Shown piece after piece: positions 1-7,657 of a stretch of 64,000 bases of DNA (position 1 is the stretch's first letter; the number at the start of each line of letters is the position of its first letter). A program made the position numbers and the translations under genes. The notes beneath the pieces are model-generated. The model ran no database searches. It was given only the letters and a program-made list of their open reading frames with translations, and was not told where the DNA came from. The stretch is from an uncultured Eubacteriales bacterium (GTDB lineage: Bacteria; Bacillota; Clostridia; Oscillospirales; Acutalibacteraceae). Location of the stretch: positions 24,348 to 88,347 of the forward strand of contig CAKSHH010000010.1 of the NCBI GenBank assembly GCA_934456435.1, written 5' to 3'.

Positions 1-113
1 TGATGCAAGCTGGACGCATTTCCGTAGTTGTTTTTTAAAGCATCTACCATTGCGTCGTAAGCTTCAGGGGAGAGAGCTGTTGTTGCAGCATTGTCTGCAT
101 AAACAGTTTTCAT
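1..113 (-). CDS. Cysteine desulfurase (NifS/IscS family), N-terminal fragment cut by window edge
   Basis: The minus-strand reading frame starting at the ATG at 113 runs off the left edge. The visible 37 residues include YADNAATT and GNASSLH, the classic N-terminal signature of pyridoxal-phosphate cysteine desulfurases (fold-type I aminotransferase class V), which release sulfur from cysteine for Fe-S cluster, thiolated tRNA or cofactor synthesis. The PLP lysine and catalytic cysteine lie outside the window, so NifS, IscS and SufS types cannot be told apart. No strong Shine-Dalgarno is seen directly upstream, only a weak GAAAG. A good promoter lies about 100 bases upstream. Confidence 0.85.
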   Translation of the reverse strand, partial: MKTVYADNAATTALSPEAYDAMVDALKNNYGNASSLH

Positions 114-207
114 AAAAATCGCCTGACTTTCTTTTTGTTTTTTGGATTTAAACAAAGTTGAAAGCAATGACTAAATCCTGATAATGGTATTTTAACCATT
201 CAAACAA

Positions 208-236
208 ATTATACTATAATATTATTTTTTTTGCAA
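208..236 (-). promoter_or_regulatory. Sigma-A-type promoter for the cysteine desulfurase gene
   Basis: On the minus strand, TTGCAA (231-236) and TATAAT (208-213) are separated by exactly 17 bases. The site points to the cysteine desulfurase start at 113, leaving about 90 bases of leader. Confidence 0.7.
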
Positions 237-360
237 CTTCTTTCAGTTAGAATAAACTAACCGACACAGGGCAAAAACTGTTGATTTTCACAATTAGTTG
301 TAGTAAAAGAATGAAAAAAGTTTTTATAGCCTTAGTATATTCTTTTGGGACAAAGCAAAA

Positions 361-385
361 CCTCCCCTTGATTAAACAGGGGAGG
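361..385 (-). terminator. Rho-independent terminator of the M20 peptidase gene
   Basis: Seven-base perfect stem CCTCCCC (361-367) and GGGGAGG (379-385) lies just past the peptidase stop codon. On the minus strand it is followed by a T-rich stretch (TTTTGCTTTG). Confidence 0.8.
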
Positions 386-394
386 ATAATTGAA

Positions 395-1864
395 TCAGTC
401 TTTTTTTGATACTTCCTTGATATACTCTCTGAAGAAGATAACGCTCTCTTTCAAAGCGGATATCGGGCAGCGCTCGTCTGTCGCGTGAGTTGTCAGGAAA
501 AGATTAACCGAAACGTTGAACGGAGCGTAGCGAAGAATGTTGTCGCAAATCTTTCCGTAGCGGTAGGAATCCGTACCGCCCATTACAAGATACGGAGCAA
601 CGGCGACATCGTCGGGGTGGAGTCCCTCTTCAACCTTTCTGATTGCGTTGAATGCTCTGGAATCCGTGGGAGAGAAAGCGGTAGCTTCCTTGCTGTAAAG
701 ACGTTCAACCTCAAGGTCCTTGTAGCGTACCGCCTTGCGGATATGCTTTTCAACATCGTCGATCGTGTCGCCGGGGAGAGGTCTGAAATTGATCGTTATA
801 TTCGGTCTCTGCGGAAGAACGTTTGGTGCGGGGCTGCCCTCGCACATCGAGATACTCTGAATTGTTCTGACCATGCTTGCCGATTCGGGAATCGTTTTAA
901 GAACGAGCTTGATAATCGGCTTAAGAAGCGGCATGTTGCACATTACAACTCTGCCGAGGTAGGTTGCTTTCCTGCCGACGGTATCGAAAAGCTCGGTGAG
1001 GAACGGAAGCATGTGAGACTTGAATTGATGCTTTTCAATGTCCTGAACCATATTTGCAAGCTTAGCCATTCCGCTGTGCTTGGGAGCGGCAGATGTGTGG
1101 CCGCCCTTGTCGTGAACCGTGAGCTTCATATCGGCATAGCCCTTTTCGGCAACGCCGACCGCCGCGATGTATGTATGGATAAGTCCTTTTACGTCAAGAC
1201 GGAGAAGTGCGCTTCCCTCGTCAAGAACGCTGTCAAGTCGAATACCTCTGGACTGGAGAGTTTTGACGATTTCATCCGCACCGGATTCGCCGGAACAAAC
1301 GATTTCCTCATTGTGACCGAAGCAAAGATATACGTCTCTTTCGGGCTGGAAGCCCTCTTCCATAAGGGACTCGACAGCTTCCATAACGCAGATAAGATGG
1401 TTTTTCATATCAAGAGCGCCGCGGCCCCATACGATTTCGCCGTCAATGTAGCCGCTGAAAGCGTCGTGAGTCCAGTCATCTTCCGTTCCCTCGGCAACGG
1501 GAACAACGTCCTGGTGAGAGAGCAGCGCCATCGGCTCAAGCTCAGGGTTTTTGCCCTTCCAACGGTAGATGAGACTTGCACGCGAGACCTTTTCCTTGAC
1601 CGTGTTCTGCTTTACAAGCGGATAAGCTTCGTCGAGAAAATTATGGAATTTTTCAAATTCCGACCAATCCATCTCGTCCGGGTCGCTTCTGGAAATTGTT
1701 TTGCATTGAATTGCCTGTGAGAGATGCTCGGCAACCTTCATTTCGTCGATATCAACATCTTCAATCTTAACTCCGTCATACTTTTTCGGCTTGTAAAAAA
1801 TCGCTCTTATGAGTGTTACAATGACGAAAACGGCTAACAGAGCCAATAAAATTTTCCACCACAT
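395..1864 (-). CDS. M20-family metallopeptidase, membrane-anchored (carboxypeptidase S / PM20D1-like)
   Basis: 489 residues. Probable zinc-dependent exopeptidase or amidohydrolase acting on small peptides or N-acyl amino acids. The N terminus holds one hydrophobic segment (about residues 4-23), so the enzyme is likely membrane-tethered. Visible M20 metal-site motifs are SHQDVVPV (about 116-123), GRGALDMK (about 147-154), GHNEE (about 183-187) and a late TTHATDER (about 460) supplying the last histidine. A lid or dimerisation domain lies between them, as usual for M20. The start ATG is preceded by AGGAGG; the gene has its own promoter and terminator and is monocistronic. The long N-terminal hydrophobic region and HQDVVPV motif resemble yeast carboxypeptidase S and mammalian PM20D1 more than DapE or ArgE. 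Substrate is unknown. Confidence 0.88.
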   Translation of the reverse strand: MWWKILLALLAVFVIVTLIRAIFYKPKKYDGVKIEDVDIDEMKVAEHLSQAIQCKTISRSDPDEMDWSEFEKFHNFLDEAYPLVKQNTVKEKVSRASLIYRWKGKNPELEPMALLSHQDVVPVAEGTEDDWTHDAFSGYIDGEIVWGRGALDMKNHLICVMEAVESLMEEGFQPERDVYLCFGHNEEIVCSGESGADEIVKTLQSRGIRLDSVLDEGSALLRLDVKGLIHTYIAAVGVAEKGYADMKLTVHDKGGHTSAAPKHSGMAKLANMVQDIEKHQFKSHMLPFLTELFDTVGRKATYLGRVVMCNMPLLKPIIKLVLKTIPESASMVRTIQSISMCEGSPAPNVLPQRPNITINFRPLPGDTIDDVEKHIRKAVRYKDLEVERLYSKEATAFSPTDSRAFNAIRKVEEGLHPDDVAVAPYLVMGGTDSYRYGKICDNILRYAPFNVSVNLFLTTHATDERCPISALKESVIFFREYIKEVSKKD

Positions 1865-1897
1865 GATTATGCAATACCTCCTAAAAATTCAGCGTAA

Positions 1898-1926
1898 ATT
1901 TTAGCACAATGACAAATTATTGTCAA
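1898..1926 (-). promoter_or_regulatory. Promoter of the M20 peptidase gene
   Basis: Minus-strand TTGACA (1921-1926), 17-base spacer, TAAAAT (1898-1903), ending about 30 bases before the start codon. Near-consensus sigma-A promoter. Confidence 0.75.
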
Positions 1927-1953
1927 TATGCATAATATGTGGAAGCGGAGTTT

Positions 1954-2021
1954 TTTTGACGTTTATCAATAATTGGATAGTTATATCTCCAAAATACGAT
2001 TTATTGTGTAAAACGTCAAAA
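1954..2021. repeat. Perfect 11-bp inverted repeat in the 333-base gene-free stretch 1865-2197
   Basis: TTTTGACGTTT (1954-1964) and AAACGTCAAAA (2011-2021) are exact reverse complements separated by 46 AT-rich bases. They lie upstream of the M20 promoter and of the promoter at 2133. They could be paired repressor sites or ends of a tiny element; no coding potential is seen between them. Confidence 0.5.
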
Positions 2022-2096
2022 TAAGCCGCTGATACGGCAAAAAAAATATATATGTTAGTTTATTATGCACATACAACAAAATTCAACAGGTAAAAA

Positions 2097-2126
2097 TGCA
2101 CAAATTGAGTATAAATTATTTGTGCA
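2097..2126. promoter_or_regulatory. Candidate operator (9-bp inverted repeat) directly upstream of a strong promoter
   Basis: TGCACAAAT (2097-2105) and ATTTGTGCA (2118-2126) form a perfect dyad with a 12-base spacer, ending six bases before the -35 hexamer at 2133. The position suits an activator site or an upstream repressor site. The binding protein is unknown. Confidence 0.5.
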
Positions 2127-2132
2127 AAACGC

Positions 2133-2161
2133 TTGACAAATAAAAATAAGCGTGCTATAAT
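2133..2161 (+). promoter_or_regulatory. Consensus sigma-A promoter driving the 41-residue ORF
   Basis: TTGACA (2133-2138), 17-base spacer, TATAAT (2156-2161): a perfect match to consensus and among the strongest promoters in the window. Confidence 0.85.
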
Positions 2162-2197
2162 GTAGTCACAAAAGAAAAAGAAAGGAATGAATGACTT

Positions 2198-2323
2198 ATG
2201 ACAAACAATATGTACTATGTAGCAGAGGAAAAAATATTAAACGAAATCGCAAATGAAAAGAAGTTTTCATTCCGTGCTATCTTGAAGCTTCTGACAGCAA
2301 GCGCTATCTCCAAGAAGTTTTAA
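2198..2323 (+). CDS. Small 41-residue protein of unknown function
   Basis: ATG at 2198 opens a 41-codon frame ending TAA at 2321-2323. It is preceded by AAAGGA about 12 bases upstream and by a perfect consensus promoter. The product has an acidic, polar first half (YYVAEEK) and a basic, amphipathic second half (FRAILKLLTASAISKKF). I recognise no family. It may be a real microprotein (membrane-active, toxin-like or regulatory) or a translated leader of the structured RNA that follows. No partner gene is adjacent on the plus strand until the MarR gene, which has its own promoter. Translation is inferred only from start, RBS and promoter placement. Confidence 0.5.
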   Translation: MTNNMYYVAEEKILNEIANEKKFSFRAILKLLTASAISKKF

Positions 2324-2452
2324 GAGCGCCGGCTTTTGCGAGCCGTTAATATTGAACATTCTAATGCCAAGCTCAGCCGCCGTGCGGATTGCACCCCGAT
2401 ATTCATCGGTCCGAGAAATCGGATTTGCACGTCGGAAAAGGCAAAAATACGG
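2324..2452 (+). other. Structured 3' untranslated RNA after the small ORF
   Basis: This stretch has no convincing ORF but has several self-complementary segments: CGGCT (2330-2334) with AGCCG (2341-2345), CCGAT (2396-2400) with ATCGG (2405-2409), and CGTGC (2381-2385) with GCACG (2427-2431) enclosing the second hairpin. It ends in a strong terminator, so the transcript from 2133 would be about 330 nt with a folded 3' half. No known RNA family is recognised. Confidence 0.4.
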
Positions 2453-2500
2453 ATCACCCGAAAAGGATTATTCTTCCCTGCCTTTTCGGGTGATTTTTTT
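2453..2500 (+). terminator. Strong Rho-independent terminator
   Basis: ATCACCCGAAAAGG (2453-2466) pairs perfectly with CCTTTTCGGGTGAT (2481-2494) and runs into seven T residues. It closes the small-ORF transcription unit. Confidence 0.9.
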
Positions 2501-2556
2501 ATGCAGGACAATTAAAAATCGGTGGAAAATTCATAAATTGTTTACAGACGGATATA

Positions 2557-2585
2557 TTGACATTTGTTGAACAGCAAACTATAAT
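2557..2585 (+). promoter_or_regulatory. Promoter of the MarR-ABC exporter operon, with overlapping dyad
   Basis: TTGACA (2557-2562), 17-base spacer, TATAAT (2580-2585). An imperfect dyad, GACATT (2559-2564) with AATGTC (2590-2595), spans the promoter. This is where a MarR repressor would be expected to bind for autoregulation; that binding is inference. Confidence 0.8.
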
Positions 2586-2620
2586 GTTGAATGTCGTACA
2601 ATTATTAAGGGAGTGAATAT

Positions 2621-3076
2621 ATGGAAAAAACGGTTCATAACGAGCTGAGGTCACTTTCGCACCTTATTTACAGATTTATTGAAAATCTGCCGAATAAAAA
2701 ACGCGTCGAATCCATGACCGGCACAAACGGCTGTATAATAGGATATCTTGCCGAAAACAGCGGACGCGATGTTTTTCAAAAGGACATTGAAAAAGCTTTC
2801 GGCATCACGCGTTCCACCGCTTCCAAGGTGATAAACCTGATGGAGCAAAAGGGACTTGTGGAAAGGCAGTCGGTGAGCTGTGACGCAAGGCTTAAAAAGA
2901 TCGTTCTGACGGAAAAGTCGAAGGCTATATCCCATCTTATGGCGGAGGATATGAACCTTGTTGACGGAATCCTGACAGACGGCTTCAGCGCAGAGGAAAA
3001 GGAAGCTTTATACAATTATCTTGAAAGAATGAAAAAAAATCTCAAAAACTATTATCTGAAGGAAAAGGAGGAGTAA
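2621..3076 (+). CDS. MarR-family transcriptional regulator
   Basis: 151 residues, normal MarR length. A winged helix-turn-helix is visible around residues 45-95 (FQKDIEKAFGITRSTASKVI, then a wing with VERQSVSCDARLKKIVLTEK). N- and C-terminal helices for dimerisation flank it; the C terminus is lysine-rich. RBS GGGAG precedes the ATG. It is the first gene of a six-gene operon and lies three bases before an ABC exporter. MarR regulators in this position typically repress the linked efflux pump until a ligand binds. The dyad over the promoter supports autorepression, but ligand and operator are not demonstrated. Confidence 0.9.
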   Translation: MEKTVHNELRSLSHLIYRFIENLPNKKRVESMTGTNGCIIGYLAENSGRDVFQKDIEKAFGITRSTASKVINLMEQKGLVERQSVSCDARLKKIVLTEKSKAISHLMAEDMNLVDGILTDGFSAEEKEALYNYLERMKKNLKNYYLKEKEE

Positions 3077-3079
3077 TTT

Positions 3080-4828
3080 ATGCACACGATAAAAAGACTT
3101 ATGCAATGCGTGCGTGAGTATAAGCTGCCGTCGTTTTTGAGTCCGCTTTTTATAACGGGCGAGGTAGTTATCGAATGTTTGATCCCGTTCATAACGGCGA
3201 AGCTCATTGATAATATCCAGGACGGCTGTGATATGAATATAATCGGGAAATACGGACTTATACTTGTTATTATGGCGATATGCTCGCTGGCTTGCGGTGC
3301 GTTTGCAGGACATTTCTGTGCCGTCGCGTCCTGCGGATTCGCAAAGAACCTCAGACACGACCTTTTCTACACGGTGCAGAACTATTCGTTTTCAAACATA
3401 GACAAATTTTCCTCGTCAAGCCTTGTGACGAGACTGACGACGGACGTTACAAATGTTCAGAACTCATATATGATGATTATAAGAACGGCGATAAGAAGTC
3501 CGCTGATGCTTGTTTTCTCGATAGTTATGACGATAAACCTCAGCCCGAAGCTGACCACGGCGTTTGTTGCACTCATACCGTTCCTTGCGGTCGGACTGGT
3601 GCTTATGCTTAAAATGGTAATGCCGCTTTTTAAAAGCATTTTCAAACGCTACGATGCAATGAACAACTCCGTTCAGGAGAATGTTGCGGGTATCAGAGCG
3701 GTGAAATCCTTTGTCAGAGAGGATTACGAAAACAAGAAGTTCGGCAAGGCTTCCGACAACGTGTGTGCCGATTTTACCAAGGCTGAAAAGCTTATGGCGC
3801 TGACAAATCCGCTTGTTTCGGCGGCTATATATGTAATTATGCTGACTGTGTTCTATTTCGGTGCAAAGATAATTGTTTCGACGGGCGGAACGGAGCTCAA
3901 GGTCGGCGGACTTTCCGCAATGCTCACTTACGGTATGCAGATACTTATGAGTCTGCTCATGCTTTCAATGACAATGGTGATGATATCAATGTCATTTGCG
4001 TCGGCGAACAGAATTGTTGAGGTTCTCGAAGAGGACAGCACAATTAAAAACTCGGAAAATCCGGTTTATGAGGTTGAGAACGGTTCGATAGACTTCGAAA
4101 ATGTAAGCTTTGCCTATTCCGAAAAGGCTTCCGTTCCGACGCTCAGAAACATAAATTTTCACATTGATTCGGGCGAAACGATAGGAATTATCGGCGGAAC
4201 CGGAAGCAGTAAAACCACGTTGATTCAGCTTATTTCAAGGCTGTATGACGTTACCGACGGCTCGGTCAAGGTCGCCGGAATTGATGTAAGAAACTACGAT
4301 ATAGAGAGTCTGCGTGACGCTGTTTCCGTCGTGCTTCAGAAAAATGTTCTGTTTTCGGGCACAATAAAGGAAAATCTGCGCTGGGGCGATAAGAACGCGA
4401 CCGACGAGGAAATCGTAAGAGTGTGCAAGCTGGCTCAGGCGGACGAATTTATTGAGCAGATGCCGCAGAAATACGATACCTTTATCGAACGCGGCGGTAC
4501 AAATGTTTCCGGCGGACAGAAGCAGAGACTTTGCATCGCGAGAGCTTTGCTGAAAAAGCCGAAAATACTCATTCTTGATGATTCGACGAGCGCTGTCGAT
4601 ACCAAAACGGACGCCATGATCAGAAAGGCTTTCCGCGAGGAGATTCCGAACACGACAAAGATAATTATCGCACAGAGAATATCGTCCGTTCAGGATGCCG
4701 ACAGGATAATCGTTCTCAACAACGGTGAAGTCAACGGAATCGGAAGCCACGAAGAGCTCATGCAGAATAACGATATATACCGCGAGGTATTTGAATCACA
4801 GACAAAGGCAGGTGATTTTGATGAGTAA
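3080..4828 (+). CDS. ABC exporter half-transporter, subunit with degenerate ATPase site
   Basis: 582 residues: an exporter-type six-helix transmembrane domain (about 15-300) fused to a nucleotide-binding domain (about 330-575). Walker A is GGTGSSKTT, the signature VSGGQKQR is canonical, and Walker B reads ILILDDST, with Asp in place of the catalytic Glu. The H-loop reads IIAQRISS, with Gln in place of His. This is the pattern of the degenerate partner in heterodimeric exporters such as TM287/288, BmrCD and LmrCD, where the intact signature serves the partner's catalytic site. Its stop overlaps the next gene's start by 8 bases, implying coupled translation. Probable multidrug or lipid-like substrate efflux under the upstream MarR regulator. 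Confidence 0.9.
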   Translation: MHTIKRLMQCVREYKLPSFLSPLFITGEVVIECLIPFITAKLIDNIQDGCDMNIIGKYGLILVIMAICSLACGAFAGHFCAVASCGFAKNLRHDLFYTVQNYSFSNIDKFSSSSLVTRLTTDVTNVQNSYMMIIRTAIRSPLMLVFSIVMTINLSPKLTTAFVALIPFLAVGLVLMLKMVMPLFKSIFKRYDAMNNSVQENVAGIRAVKSFVREDYENKKFGKASDNVCADFTKAEKLMALTNPLVSAAIYVIMLTVFYFGAKIIVSTGGTELKVGGLSAMLTYGMQILMSLLMLSMTMVMISMSFASANRIVEVLEEDSTIKNSENPVYEVENGSIDFENVSFAYSEKASVPTLRNINFHIDSGETIGIIGGTGSSKTTLIQLISRLYDVTDGSVKVAGIDVRNYDIESLRDAVSVVLQKNVLFSGTIKENLRWGDKNATDEEIVRVCKLAQADEFIEQMPQKYDTFIERGGTNVSGGQKQRLCIARALLKKPKILILDDSTSAVDTKTDAMIRKAFREEIPNTTKIIIAQRISSVQDADRIIVLNNGEVNGIGSHEELMQNNDIYREVFESQTKAGDFDE

Positions 4829-6758
4829 TCCTATGCCTAAGGGAAAAAGACCTCCCATGATGGGAATGAAGTCGGGAGCGAAAAAAGGAACATTTAAAAG
4901 ACTTTTAAAAATGCTTTTCTCGGAGTATAAAATCCAGCTTTGCGTTGTCTTGGTCTGCATTATCCTTTCGACGATTGCCGCGACTGCTTCAAATGTTTTC
5001 CTCAATCAGATAATTCAGGAAATCAACGACGGTATCAAGACCGGCTGGGACGCCGCATCAAAGAACATTGTCAAAATAATTGCCACAATGGGCGGAATAT
5101 ATCTTGTCGGAGTTGCCGCATCCTTTTTCCACGCAAGAATTATGGCTATTGTAACCCAGGGCTTCCTCAACAAGACGAGAAAAAAGATGTTCGGCAAAAT
5201 GGAACGTCTGCCGATAAAGTATTTTGACACACATCCCCACGGCGACATAATGTCCTATTATACCAACGATATAGATACTCTGCGTCAGCTTGTTTCCCAG
5301 GCTTTGCCTGCGCTCATTCAGTCGGCGCTCACAATAACGATACTTGTTGTTTATATGCTCTACCTGAGTGTTTGGATGACGCTTATTGTGTTCGGCGCGG
5401 TTGCGCTGATGATGGTGGTCGTCAAGACCGTCGGCGGCAACTCTGCAAAGTTCTTTATCCGCCAGCAGAAAGCGCTCGGAAAGACAGAGGGCTTTATCGA
5501 GGAAATGATGAGCGGACAGAAGGTTGTCAAGGTATTCAACCACGAGGAAGAAAGCTGTAAGGATTTTGATGAAATAAACGGTCAGCTTTTTGACGAAGCG
5601 TCAAAGGCAAACGGCTTTGCGAATATTCTGATGCCGATAATGGGCAACATCGGAAATATTCTTTATGTATGCATTGCTTTTATCGGAGGAATACTCATTC
5701 TTTCGCCGAACGTGCACAACATTTCTCTTTCCGGTCAGGCTCTCGGCATTGCCGTTGTTGTTCCGTTCCTTAATATGACAAGAATGTTCACAAACAATAT
5801 CAGCCAGATTTCACAGCATCTCAACAGTATCATAATGGCTCTCGCCGGTGCGGACAGAATCTTTGACCTGATGGACGAAAAGCCCGAAGTTGACGACGGA
5901 TATGTTACCCTTGTCAACGCTCAGGAGGTCGATGGCAAAATCGTTGAGTGCGAAAAGAGAACGGGTATATGGGCATGGAAGCATCCGCACGAGGACGGAA
6001 GCGTCACTTATACCAAGCTGACGGGAGATGTCCGTATGGAGAATATGGATTTCGGATATGAGCCGGATAAGATAGTTCTTCACGATGTTTCGCTTTACGC
6101 CGAGCCGGGTCAGAAGGTTGCCTTCGTCGGAGCGACGGGAGCGGGAAAGACGACTATCACCAACCTTATCAACAGGTTTTACGACGTTGCCGACGGCAAA
6201 ATCCGCTACGACGGCATCAATATAAACAAGATAAAGAAGGACGATCTGCGCCATTCGCTCGGAATCGTTCTTCAGGAAACCAACCTGTTCACGGGCACGG
6301 TAATGGAGAATATCCGATACGGCAAGCTTGATGCGACGGACGACGAGTGTATAGCGGCGGCGAAGCTGGCAAATGCCGACGAGTTTATCCGTATGCTTCC
6401 CGACGGCTACGATACAATGCTCAGCGCAAACGGCGGCAACCTTTCACAGGGACAGCGACAGCTTCTTGCGATTGCGAGAGCGGCGGTTGCCGATCCGCCG
6501 GTAATGATTCTTGACGAAGCGACCTCGTCTATTGATACGAGAACAGAGGCGATAGTCCAAAAGGGTATGGACGCCCTGATGAAAGGCAGAACGGTATTTG
6601 TTATTGCTCACAGACTCTCGACAATTTGTAATTCCGATGTTATAATGGTCTTGGATCACGGACGTATAATCGAGCGCGGAAGCCATGAAAAGCTCATGGA
6701 AGAAAAGGGCAGATACTATCAGCTCTATACCGGCTCGTTTGACAAGGAGGACGCTTAA
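4821..6758 (+). CDS. ABC exporter half-transporter, subunit with catalytic ATPase site
   Basis: 645 residues from the ATG at 4821, chosen because AGGTG sits at correct distance and an upstream extension would lie inside the previous gene. Basic proline-rich N terminus, six transmembrane helices (about 35-330), then an NBD with Walker A GATGAGKTT, Walker B MILDEATSS (catalytic Glu present) and H-loop IAHRLST. The signature is LSQGQRQ instead of LSGGQ, so the defect is complementary to that of the upstream subunit. About 45 residues between transmembrane domain and NBD (EVDGKIVECEKRTGIWAWKH) form an insert typical of this subunit class. Together the two genes make one asymmetric exporter. Confidence 0.92.
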   Translation: MSNPMPKGKRPPMMGMKSGAKKGTFKRLLKMLFSEYKIQLCVVLVCIILSTIAATASNVFLNQIIQEINDGIKTGWDAASKNIVKIIATMGGIYLVGVAASFFHARIMAIVTQGFLNKTRKKMFGKMERLPIKYFDTHPHGDIMSYYTNDIDTLRQLVSQALPALIQSALTITILVVYMLYLSVWMTLIVFGAVALMMVVVKTVGGNSAKFFIRQQKALGKTEGFIEEMMSGQKVVKVFNHEEESCKDFDEINGQLFDEASKANGFANILMPIMGNIGNILYVCIAFIGGILILSPNVHNISLSGQALGIAVVVPFLNMTRMFTNNISQISQHLNSIIMALAGADRIFDLMDEKPEVDDGYVTLVNAQEVDGKIVECEKRTGIWAWKHPHEDGSVTYTKLTGDVRMENMDFGYEPDKIVLHDVSLYAEPGQKVAFVGATGAGKTTITNLINRFYDVADGKIRYDGININKIKKDDLRHSLGIVLQETNLFTGTVMENIRYGKLDATDDECIAAAKLANADEFIRMLPDGYDTMLSANGGNLSQGQRQLLAIARAAVADPPVMILDEATSSIDTRTEAIVQKGMDALMKGRTVFVIAHRLSTICNSDVIMVLDHGRIIERGSHEKLMEEKGRYYQLYTGSFDKEDA

Positions 6759-6760
6759 AA

Positions 6761-7645
6761 ATGTTCACGGTGATGAAAAAGCTTTTTGCCGCAGCAATGG
6801 CAATAGTTGTTTTCTTCGGAAACATTGCCGCATCGCACAAAGAGCCCGAACCTGCCGATGAAGAGGCGATTAGGGTGAGCTACGGCGACGGAGTGTGCGA
6901 AAATTATGATATGTTTCTTCCGAAAACAGAATCGCGCGAGGTAGATGTTGTTTTTATGATTCACGGCGGAGCGTGGCTCTCAGGTGATCAGACAATGTTT
7001 GAACAGCGCGCGAAGAGTGCCGCGGCAAAGGGCTATGTCGGAGTGACGGTCGATTACAACAAGCTTACCAACGGAGCGACAAGCGCCGATATGGTCGGTG
7101 AAATGTATAACGCGGTCGCCTCGGTAAAAGCTAAGCTTGTCGAGCTCGGCTATAATGCGGACAAAATGGTGGTTGCCGGTCATTCGGCAGGTGCGCACCT
7201 CGCTCTGCTTTACAGCTACACTCACTATTCCGACAGTCCGATTGAAATCGGATTTGTTTGCAGCAGCTCGGCACCGTCGGACTTCTTTGATGAAAGCGCG
7301 GACGAGTCAACGACGATGACAAAGTATAATTACCTTGCCGTCTCGGCTCTTATAGGCGAACTGGTAAAGCCCGGTCACACCGACGATGCGGCTGAAAAAA
7401 TAAAGGCTAACAACCCGGTTGATTTGGTGACGGCATCGGTCCCGCCGACGCTTATATCGCACGGCGCAAAGGACGATATGGTTTCTTACAGTAATTCAGT
7501 CCGTCTTTACGACAAGCTTCAAAGTGCCGGTGTTGACAGCGTTTTCATTACTTATCCAAATTCGGATCATTTACTTGAGGACGATCCGCAGAGTAATATT
7601 GAAAAGGCAAAGGCCTTCGCCGAGCTTGCGGCAAAATACTTGTAA
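6761..7645 (+). CDS. Alpha/beta hydrolase (esterase), probably exported
   Basis: 294 residues. N-terminal signal-like segment (MKKLFAAAMAIVVFFGN) suggests secretion or membrane tethering. HGGAWLSGD (about 67-75) is the oxyanion-hole motif of hormone-sensitive-lipase-like esterases; GHSAGAH (about 143-149) carries the nucleophilic serine; the histidine of the triad is probably in NSDHLLEDD near 268. The Asp is likely in GAKDDMVS (about 238-245). RBS GGAGG is 10 bases before the ATG at 6761; a second in-frame ATG at 6773 is possible. It begins 2 bases after the exporter gene. Substrate unknown: carbohydrate ester or xenobiotic ester. Confidence 0.85.
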   Translation: MFTVMKKLFAAAMAIVVFFGNIAASHKEPEPADEEAIRVSYGDGVCENYDMFLPKTESREVDVVFMIHGGAWLSGDQTMFEQRAKSAAAKGYVGVTVDYNKLTNGATSADMVGEMYNAVASVKAKLVELGYNADKMVVAGHSAGAHLALLYSYTHYSDSPIEIGFVCSSSAPSDFFDESADESTTMTKYNYLAVSALIGELVKPGHTDDAAEKIKANNPVDLVTASVPPTLISHGAKDDMVSYSNSVRLYDKLQSAGVDSVFITYPNSDHLLEDDPQSNIEKAKAFAELAAKYL

Positions 7646-7657
7646 TTCGGAGTTATT

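Noticed and set aside
485..1720. 411-codon plus-strand open frame opposite the M20 peptidase
   Set aside because: It lies fully antisense to a gene with clear M20 motifs, RBS and promoter; its translation has no recognisable motif and a biased composition, as expected of a codon-usage shadow.
2352..2570. 72-codon plus-strand frame after the small ORF
   Set aside because: It runs through the strong terminator at 2453-2500 and into the next promoter, has no RBS, and the sequence is better explained as structured 3' RNA.
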